A DNA stretch of 6,019 nt from an uncultured Bacilli bacterium (GTDB taxonomy: Bacteria; Bacillota_I; Bacilli_A; RF39; UBA660): positions 1 through 6,019 of the forward strand of contig CAQHJP010000037.1 of the NCBI GenBank assembly GCA_948801035.1, given 5' to 3'. The notes under the pieces are model-generated. The model was not told where the DNA came from and searched no databases. It worked only from the letters and a program-made list of their open reading frames with translations. The first letter of the stretch is position 1; each line of letters opens with the position of its first letter. The position numbers were made by a program, and so were the translations under genes. Of this stretch, positions 1 to 3,518 are shown one piece after another.

Positions 1-14
1 AAATTACAATTTAT

Positions 15-50
15 AAAGCAGATCAACTGGTATAGAAGATTTGCTTTTTT
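15..50 (+). terminator. Rho-independent terminator of an upstream gene outside the window
   Basis: Positions 15-24 (AAAGCAGATC) pair with 38-47 (GATTTGCTTT) in a 10-bp stem with one G-U pair and a 13-nt loop, followed by T residues to position 50. The T-tract makes it a plus-strand terminator, presumably for a gene lying to the left of the window. It closely resembles the hairpin at 829-857. Confidence 0.72.
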
Positions 51-112
51 CATGGTATAATATAAAAGTAAATAGAGCAAAAAATAGTAATTTATTAAAC
101 TCCACACTCTGT

Positions 113-159
113 TTGGTTACTTTTGAATAATTAAATATTATAATTATATATGAAAGGGG
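113..159 (+). promoter_or_regulatory. Candidate promoter and SD of the membrane XRE gene
   Basis: TTGGTT (113-118) and TATTAT (136-141) are 17 bp apart and form a sigma-A-like promoter. TATAAT also occurs at 139-144, but its spacing is poorer. The SD AAAGGGG (153-159) lies 6 nt before the ATG at 166. A second perfect TATAAT with an extended TGG sits at 56-61, right after the upstream terminator, and may be an alternative start without a clear -35 box. Confidence 0.5.
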
Positions 160-165
160 CAAATT

Positions 166-807
166 ATGAGTCAAGAAAAAATAGGAAAATTTATTGCAGA
201 ATTACGAAAAGAAAAAAAGATGACACAACAAGAACTTGCTTTAAAACTTAATGTTACTGATCGTGCTATATCTAATTGGGAAAATGGAAGAAGAATGCCA
301 GACATATCACTTTTCAAACCATTATGTAGTGAACTTGGAATATCTATTAATGAACTTCTAAGTGGCGAAAAAATAGGGACAGAAGATACAATAGAAAAAT
401 ATGATGAAAATATAGTAAAAGTTTTAAAAGAATATAAGGTAATGAAAAAAATCAAAAATATAATATTTGCATTTTTAATTTCATTAGTTTGTATAATTAT
501 ATTATCTATTTCGTTTATACTTATAAGCAATAAAACTTTTTTAAAAACCACATATATAGGTGTTAATAATCAAGAGATTTTTATACCAAGATACTCATTT
601 TTTAAGGACGAATGCAGTTTTACTGTTGCAACATTTTATTCGTTAAAAAGTGAAAAACAATTACAAAGAGAAATTGATAACTACATGAAGGATTTTACTT
701 TCATTAATGATGAAAGTACTTATGGTTACAAAAAAAATGATTTATTTATTCAAAGATATGAAGTCGAAGATAAAATATTTTTTAGAGAAATTATTATTGT
801 TTATTAA
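166..807 (+). CDS. Membrane-anchored XRE-family transcriptional regulator
   Basis: This 213-residue protein has three parts. Residues about 7-62 form a Cro/C1-type (XRE) helix-turn-helix, with the usual TQQELALKL helix and the recognition helix around TDRAISNWENG. Residues about 63-95 are a charged linker. One hydrophobic segment (about 97-121) is followed by roughly 90 residues predicted to lie outside the membrane, with no family I recognise. The layout suggests a one-component regulator that binds DNA in the cytosol and senses something at or beyond the membrane; that role is inferred. The start is set by AAAGGGG 6 nt upstream. The gene is monocistronic, closed by a hairpin at 829-857, and faces a convergent XRE gene. 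The HTH call is firm; the signal and targets are unknown. Confidence 0.85.
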   Translation: MSQEKIGKFIAELRKEKKMTQQELALKLNVTDRAISNWENGRRMPDISLFKPLCSELGISINELLSGEKIGTEDTIEKYDENIVKVLKEYKVMKKIKNIIFAFLISLVCIIILSISFILISNKTFLKTTYIGVNNQEIFIPRYSFFKDECSFTVATFYSLKSEKQLQREIDNYMKDFTFINDESTYGYKKNDLFIQRYEVEDKIFFREIIIVY

Positions 808-828
808 TATTTAAATTAGAATTTAACT

Positions 829-857
829 AGCAGATCATAGTATAGATGATCTGTTTT
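829..857 (+). terminator. Terminator of the membrane XRE gene
   Basis: CAGATCAT (831-838) and ATGATCTG (846-853) form a perfect 8-bp stem with a 7-nt loop and a TTTT tail. It lies 23 nt after the stop at 807. Its sequence parallels the hairpin at 15-50: both begin AGCAGATC and share the core GTATAGA. Confidence 0.7.
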
Positions 858-862
858 AAATT

Positions 863-889
863 AAAAAAATAACCTTTTCAATTAGGTTA
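863..889 (-). terminator. Terminator of the minus-strand XRE gene
   Basis: On the minus strand, TAACCT (889-884) pairs with AGGTTA (875-870) across an 8-nt loop, and a run of seven T residues follows (complement of 869-863). The first arm includes the TAA stop of the minus-strand gene, so the hairpin starts at the stop codon. With the hairpin at 829-857 it separates two convergent genes. Confidence 0.65.
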
Positions 890-1171
890 CTTCTTTTTTT
901 CATCTACTCGTGTAAAATTCGTTTTATGATTAGGATCATATCTTAGTAATTCAGAACTGGTCATTTTTAGTTTAGAATCAATATTTTTGTTCATTCCATC
1001 AGCTATTTTATCAAGCATGTCAGTAGTTGGCTTTCTTTTACAATTCTCTAATTGATTAATATAAACCAAATTACTACCAACTTTTTCGGCAAACTTTTCT
1101 TGAGATAAGTTATATTTTTCTCTATAATACTTTAAATTCATAGATAGAATTTTCTTACTGCTCATACCCAT
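887..1171 (-). CDS. Small XRE-family helix-turn-helix repressor
   Basis: This 94-residue cytoplasmic protein carries a single XRE helix-turn-helix at residues about 11-65, with LSQEKFAEKVG as the first helix pair and YINQLENCKRKPT covering the recognition helix. A short polar tail ending RVDEKKK follows, of a kind I recall from small XRE proteins of gut Bacillota. The start is the first ATG (1171), with GGAGG 10 nt upstream; the ATG two codons later would be 16 nt away. Such proteins are usually dimeric repressors of their own or a divergent promoter. The divergent neighbour is the two-helix membrane protein at 1314, and the 142-bp gap holds inverted repeats. The HTH is clear; the target is inferred. 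Confidence 0.85.
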   Translation of the reverse strand: MGMSSKKILSMNLKYYREKYNLSQEKFAEKVGSNLVYINQLENCKRKPTTDMLDKIADGMNKNIDSKLKMTSSELLRYDPNHKTNFTRVDEKKK

Positions 1172-1181
1172 AGATTTCTTA

Positions 1182-1206
1182 CCTCCAATTCATTAATTAT
1201 TTTATA
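1182..1206 (-). promoter_or_regulatory. Candidate promoter -10 and SD of the minus-strand XRE gene
   Basis: Read on the minus strand, TATAAA (complement of 1201-1206), preceded by TTG, is a plausible -10. No convincing -35 lies 16-18 bp upstream. The SD GGAGG (complement of 1182-1186) is clear. The promoter call is weak. Confidence 0.35.
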
Positions 1207-1230
1207 CAAGTGTTAAATAAATGTCTTTTG

Positions 1231-1308
1231 CACAACTGTTTAAGGTTTATAGTTGCTTTTTTTTGATAAAACCTATATTATAGATTAAGTAGTAATTTTA
1301 TTAGGAGG
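1231..1308 (+). promoter_or_regulatory. Promoter, possible operator and SD for the 84-residue membrane protein
   Basis: TTGCTT (1253-1258) and TATTAT (1276-1281), 17 bp apart, form a sigma-A-like promoter. AGGAGG (1303-1308) is the SD, 5 nt from the ATG. Two inverted repeats overlap the promoter: CAACT/AGTTG (1233-1237 and 1251-1255) and AGGTTT/AAACCT (1243-1248 and 1269-1274). They could be operator half-sites for the divergently encoded XRE protein, but the arms are short enough to arise by chance in AT-rich DNA. Confidence 0.5.
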
Positions 1309-1313
1309 CAAAG

Positions 1314-1568
1314 ATGACAGAAAAATTAAGTAAATATGTATCTATATCATTTTCAGTAATAGCTTTTATTTTTTTAGTAAAATTTTTCTATATTGATACA
1401 AAATTAGGATTTCAAACACAAATATTAGAATTAACATATAGTTCTTTTCCAATGTTTATAGATGTGTTTATAGGTGTTTTATTTATTCCGTTTTTAGTAT
1501 ATGGAATAATGGAAGAAATATTATATAATTTGATAGATGCAATACAATATAAAATAAATAATGTTTAG
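1314..1568 (+). CDS. Small two-helix membrane protein, unknown function
   Basis: I do not recognise this 84-residue protein. It has two hydrophobic segments, residues about 8-26 and 47-65, joined by a mostly polar loop that contains a lysine and an aspartate. A C-terminal tail of about 18 residues (MEEILYNLIDAIQYKINNV) is amphipathic. It should sit in the cytoplasmic membrane as a hairpin. The start is well supported by AGGAGG 5 nt upstream and a promoter at 1253-1281. It is transcribed away from the small XRE gene, so repression by that protein is plausible. No terminator follows, but the next gene has its own promoter. Its small size and XRE neighbour also allow an immunity-like or toxin-like role, but nothing in the sequence shows one. 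Confidence 0.65.
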   Translation: MTEKLSKYVSISFSVIAFIFLVKFFYIDTKLGFQTQILELTYSSFPMFIDVFIGVLFIPFLVYGIMEEILYNLIDAIQYKINNV

Positions 1569-1603
1569 ATTTTAAAAAAATAGAATATAATAGTAATAAG
1601 CTA

Positions 1604-1658
1604 TTGAATAAATATATTAATTTGTTATAATACATTCACATATAACTTTTTAGAGGTG
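1604..1658 (+). promoter_or_regulatory. Promoter and SD of the 104-residue orphan gene
   Basis: TTGAAT (1604-1609) and a perfect TATAAT (1626-1631) with an extended TGT element are separated by 16 bp. The SD is GAGGTG (1653-1658), 6 nt before the ATG at 1665. The core elements are among the best in the window. Confidence 0.72.
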
Positions 1659-1664
1659 AATAAA

Positions 1665-1979
1665 ATGAAAATAGATATGGTTATCGAAGAATTAAAAAAC
1701 TTTTGCACCGAAAATACTAAAGGAGATAAAGAAATTTTTAATACAATACAAAAAGATTTCTTGGATGGACAAATAGGTGTAATGATGAATAAAAATACTA
1801 ATAATGATGATATTGAAGTATATTTATATATGAAATCTAAAAATAATATTGTTTGCCCATTACTTTTAAAGAAATTTATAAGTGATTTTGATGCAACTAA
1901 TTATTATGATGAAGTAGTTAATTTAATAGATAATAATTCTGAAGAATATATTATAAATCGTTGTAAAATAGGACTTTAA
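1665..1979 (+). CDS. Hypothetical 104-residue cytoplasmic protein
   Basis: I do not recognise a family. The protein is acidic and soluble, with no signal peptide or membrane segment, and looks mixed alpha/beta: an N-terminal helix (IDMVIEELKNFC), a central strand-like stretch (DIEVYLYMKSKNNIVCPLLL) and a C-terminal helix rich in Asp, Asn and Glu. A GTG at 1656 would add three residues, but it lies inside the SD (GAGGTG), so the ATG at 1665 is chosen. It has its own strong promoter and no partner gene in the same transcript. Its 3' end meets the block of TACC repeats. It may be cargo or a host gene next to the mobile module. Confidence 0.65.
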   Translation: MKIDMVIEELKNFCTENTKGDKEIFNTIQKDFLDGQIGVMMNKNTNNDDIEVYLYMKSKNNIVCPLLLKKFISDFDATNYYDEVVNLIDNNSEEYIINRCKIGL

Positions 1980-1982
1980 TAA

Positions 1983-2025
1983 AAAAGTACCCCCCAAAAT
2001 ACCCCCTTTAGTACCTTTTATTTTT
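1983..2025 (+). terminator. Possible weak terminator after the 104-residue gene
   Basis: AAAAGTAC (1983-1990) could pair with GTACCTTTT (2011-2019) with one bulged C. The loop is about 20 nt and the following sequence, TTTTATTTTT, is T-rich. The stem is mostly A-U and bulged, and it overlaps the TACC repeat block, so this is a weak call. Confidence 0.25.
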
Positions 2026-2053
2026 ATACCGAAAATACCCTTGCAAAAATACC
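1987..2053 (+). repeat. Cluster of six TACC motifs (iteron-like), with C-runs
   Basis: TACC starts at 1988, 2000, 2012, 2027, 2036 and 2050, so gaps are 12, 12, 15, 9 and 14 bp. Three copies share the longer form AAAATACC (1996, 2032, 2046), two of them with longer C-runs (five and three C). In DNA this AT-rich, G/C-containing motifs this dense are unusual. The cluster ends inside the promoter at 2041-2068, as expected for a regulator-binding array, though no binder is known. Confidence 0.45.
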
Positions 2054-2068
2054 TAGCTATGATAAAAT
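2041..2068 (+). promoter_or_regulatory. Upstream promoter feeding the first hairpin
   Basis: TTGCAA (2041-2046) and TAAAAT (2063-2068) are 16 bp apart, and the -10 has an extended TGA (2060-2062). Transcription would begin around 2075 and meet the terminator at 2081-2112 almost at once. Confidence 0.5.
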
Positions 2069-2080
2069 GTAGTAAAATGA

Positions 2081-2112
2081 AATAATTAGCAAAGGAGCTA
2101 GTTATTTTTTTT
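2081..2112 (+). terminator. Terminator close behind the first promoter
   Basis: AATAATTAGC (2081-2090) pairs with GCTAGTTATT (2097-2106), 10 bp with one mismatched or wobble position and a 6-nt loop (AAAGGA). A run of T residues follows to 2112. It would end the preceding short transcript and insulate the next promoter; the loop contains an SD-like AAAGGAG. Confidence 0.68.
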
Positions 2113-2125
2113 ACATTAATTGTTA

Positions 2126-2153
2126 TTGACTTTATCGAAAAAAGTGATATTAT
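2126..2153 (+). promoter_or_regulatory. Strong promoter for the leader peptide and ArpU-like gene
   Basis: TTGACT (2126-2131) and TATTAT (2148-2153) are 16 bp apart with an extended TGA directly before the -10. It matches the sigma-A consensus well and lies just behind the terminator at 2081-2112, so it likely starts the transcript through the leader at 2197 and on to 2351. Confidence 0.7.
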
Positions 2154-2196
2154 AAATAACAATTTAGTGGTTTTGTTTGGATTGAGGGCGATTTCT

Positions 2197-2310
2197 ATGA
2201 GAATGGTAAAACCTGATTTGATACAATTTACATTAAAAAATCATAATTTACTTTCTATGGATTTTGCCCCTAAAAATCCACTTATTGAAAGAAGAGCAGT
2301 AATTAAGTAA
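2197..2310 (+). CDS. 37-residue leader peptide in an attenuator
   Basis: This short frame encodes MRMVKPDLIQFTLKNHNLL through FAPKNPLIERRAVIK. The SD GAGGG (2184-2188) is 8 nt before the ATG, and a strong promoter lies upstream. Its last codons form the left arm of a terminator hairpin (2288-2327), and its TAA (2308-2310) lies in the loop. A ribosome reaching the end would therefore cover the left arm and block the hairpin. That is how ribosome-mediated attenuation works in front of several resistance genes. The peptide itself probably has no separate function. It could be a chance frame, but promoter, SD, frame and hairpin fit together. I do not recognise the peptide as a named leader. Confidence 0.55.
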   Translation: MRMVKPDLIQFTLKNHNLLSMDFAPKNPLIERRAVIK

Positions 2311-2333
2311 TTAATATGCTCTTCTTTTCTTTT
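2288..2333 (+). terminator. Attenuator terminator overlapping the leader stop
   Basis: AAGAAGAGCA (2289-2298) and TGCTCTTCTT (2317-2326) form a perfect 10-bp stem, extendable by A2288-T2327. A further 5-bp inner stem, TAATT/AATTA (2300-2304 with 2309-2313), has a 4-nt loop. The tail TTTTCTTTT follows. It stands 17 nt before the ATG at 2351, between the leader and the ArpU-like gene. Confidence 0.72.
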
Positions 2334-2350
2334 GAAGCTAGGAGGTCATT

Positions 2351-2782
2351 ATGAAATTATTGAGCAATGAAGTAATTAAGAAGTATGATTATCAGAAAAC
2401 AAGATCAAAGGTGAATGAATTTATGGAGGTATTTGAGGAAAACTATTTCAGATATATAAGTGTTCTTCCTCCAAGTATAACTTCACATCTTAGTGAAGTT
2501 AAAGTACAAACTTCGGGAATTCCAACCTCACCTGTAGAAAGGTATGTTTTAAAGAAAATTGAAAGAGAAGAAGAATTTATAGAATACCTAAATGTTGTAT
2601 TAAGAATTTGTGATAATCTAACTTCGGGAGAACAGCATTTCTTTAAAGGTGTATTTTTCTTAGGAAATACGGAAGCTGTATTAGAGGAACAATTACAATG
2701 CTCGGATAAAACATTAAAGCATATTAAGAAAAGTTGTATTATCAAATTTGCTTTAGCACTAAATATGGCAGTTTTAAAATAG
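2351..2782 (+). CDS. ArpU / sigma-region-4-like transcription regulator
   Basis: This 143-residue protein resembles the small phage- and element-borne regulators of the ArpU type, which end in a sigma-70 region-4-like helix-turn-helix. Residues about 62-90 are helical (PVERYVLKKIEREEEFIEYL). Residues about 88-136 carry the DNA-binding part, beginning LTSGEQHFFKGVFFLGN and continuing EEQLQCSDKTLKHIKKSCI, where the recognition helix should lie. The middle (about 40-62) is polar with SGIPTSPVE. ArpU-type proteins control late phage genes; here the likely targets are element genes downstream. The start is set by AGGAGGT (2340-2346), 4 nt from the ATG. The gene follows a leader attenuator and is closed by a hairpin at 2801. 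The HTH region is fairly sure, the family name less so. Confidence 0.6.
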   Translation: MKLLSNEVIKKYDYQKTRSKVNEFMEVFEENYFRYISVLPPSITSHLSEVKVQTSGIPTSPVERYVLKKIEREEEFIEYLNVVLRICDNLTSGEQHFFKGVFFLGNTEAVLEEQLQCSDKTLKHIKKSCIIKFALALNMAVLK

Positions 2783-2800
2783 TAGTTTAATAATGATTGT

Positions 2801-2824
2801 AACACCTGTAATAGGTGTTTTTTT
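2801..2824 (+). terminator. Terminator between the ArpU-like gene and the recombinase run
   Basis: AACACCT (2801-2807) pairs perfectly with AGGTGTT (2813-2819) around a 5-nt loop and is followed by seven T residues. The SD of the next gene begins 3 nt later (GGAGG, 2827-2831). No separate promoter is evident between the hairpin and 2837, so the downstream genes may depend on readthrough. Confidence 0.75.
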
Positions 2825-2836
2825 ATGGAGGAAAAT

Positions 2837-2974
2837 ATGATTGGCAAAATATTAGTGATATTAATTGTTTTATTTTTGGGTTTATTTGCATTTTGTTCAT
2901 GCAAGGTAGCGTCATGGAGTGATGAGCAAATAGATAAATGGGAGGAAAAAGATAATGAAAAGAAAAACTTATAG
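2837..2974 (+). CDS. 45-residue single-pass membrane microprotein
   Basis: The frame begins MIGKILVILIVLFLGLFAF, a membrane helix over residues about 3-21, followed by CSC and a highly charged cytosolic or external tail (SDEQIDKWEEKDNEKKNL). The residues before the cysteines do not form a lipobox, so a lipoprotein is unlikely. The SD GGAGG (2827-2831) is 5 nt from the ATG. Its last 20 nt overlap the next gene, which suggests coupled translation. Small anchored proteins of this kind are common in Bacillota mobile elements; no function is known to me. Confidence 0.6.
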   Translation: MIGKILVILIVLFLGLFAFCSCKVASWSDEQIDKWEEKDNEKKNL

Positions 2975-3158
2975 AGCAACAATAGTAAATAACGGAAAAG
3001 TAACAACTATGTTAGTAGGTGGATATAACAAGAAATCAGTTAAAAAAGAAGTAACTGATTTTTTTATGAAAACAAAACAAATTGAAGATTTTAGAAAATT
3101 TGAAGTTTATTTAACGGAAGTTATCTATATTAATGGTGATTATTATGATGCAGAGTGA
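2955..3158 (+). CDS. 67-residue basic protein of unknown function
   Basis: This small protein has a lysine/arginine-rich first half (MKRKTYRATIVNNGKV, then GGYNKKSVKKEVTDFF) and a strand-like second half ending in acidic residues. The pattern suggests a compact alpha/beta fold. The SD GGAGG (2941-2945) is 9 nt from the ATG. It overlaps the microprotein by 20 nt and the DUF6870-like gene by 14 nt, so all three are probably translated together. Being small, basic and next to serine recombinase genes, it is a candidate recombination directionality factor, but no motif proves this. TGA is its stop codon. Confidence 0.6.
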   Translation: MKRKTYRATIVNNGKVTTMLVGGYNKKSVKKEVTDFFMKTKQIEDFRKFEVYLTEVIYINGDYYDAE

Positions 3159-3459
3159 TATGAAAATTTCAAATAAACAATTAAGTGCAAAATATGACAT
3201 ATCTAATTTATCAAAACAATTAGACAAACTAAAAAAAATAAAATCAGAGGAAGTAGATATTAATAGTATCAAAGATATAAGTGAACTTAGGATTGATCAA
3301 CATCAAACAAGTTCAGAACGAATCCTTAGTTTTTTAAATCAAGGATTCAATCCATATCTATATAGAATAGGTGATAGTTTAGTAGAAATATGTTATTCAA
3401 ATTCAGGGTTAGAAGCAGATAAATGTATTATGGATATATTTAAAGATTTATATAAATAA
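3145..3459 (+). CDS. DUF6870-like protein of mobile elements
   Basis: From the ATG at 3145 this is a 104-residue protein. Residues about 37-85 match my memory of DUF6870 proteins: VDINSIKDISELRID, then a short SSERILSFL helix and NPYLYRIGDSLVEI, where family members read NPYCYRCGDxxVKI. Here the two usual cysteines are replaced (YLYRIG). The residues before 37 are a variable lysine-rich helix. DUF6870 is typically found in Bacillota integrative elements beside recombinase genes; its function is unknown. Start choice is uncertain: 3133, 3145, 3148 and 3160 are in frame. GGTG (3135-3138) sits 6 nt before 3145, so 3145 is preferred. It overlaps the 67-residue gene by 14 nt and ends 59 nt before the recombinase. 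Confidence 0.55.
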   Translation: MMQSDMKISNKQLSAKYDISNLSKQLDKLKKIKSEEVDINSIKDISELRIDQHQTSSERILSFLNQGFNPYLYRIGDSLVEICYSNSGLEADKCIMDIFKDLYK

Positions 3460-3518
3460 TTTTGTACCTTTTATTATTTTCAAAAGCTTTATTAAAATTT
3501 GCTATGTGGAGGCTGTTT

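Noticed and set aside
171..551. Minus-strand open frame of 126 codons inside the membrane XRE gene
   Set aside because: It is antisense to a gene with a clear HTH domain and SD, and its product is a low-complexity hydrophobic/serine-rich sequence with no family resemblance.
1583..1605. Hairpin AATAG/CTATT (1589-1593 and 1601-1605) as terminator of the 84-residue gene
   Set aside because: The stem is only 5 bp, nearly all A-T, with no T-tract after it.
1656..1664. GTG at 1656 as start of the 104-residue protein
   Set aside because: The GTG is part of the SD GAGGTG that serves the ATG at 1665.
1923..2162. Minus-strand open frame of 79 codons across the TACC block
   Set aside because: It overlaps regulatory DNA with promoters and a terminator on the plus strand and has no convincing family signature.
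2443..3006. Minus-strand open frame of 187 codons
   Set aside because: It is antisense to the ArpU-like gene, the 2801 terminator and the microprotein, all of which have good SD sites. Its product is a Ser/Leu/Phe-rich shadow sequence.
2011..3475. 12-bp direct repeat GTACCTTTTATT at 2011-2022 and 3464-3475 as recombinase sites
   Set aside because: Several 12-bp matches are expected by chance in 6 kb this AT-rich, and neither copy has the dyad symmetry expected of a serine recombinase att core.
3462..3518. TTG at 3462 as start of the first recombinase
   Set aside because: It has no SD, and the added residues precede a well-placed GGAGG and ATG at 3519. Family members start close to the catalytic motif.
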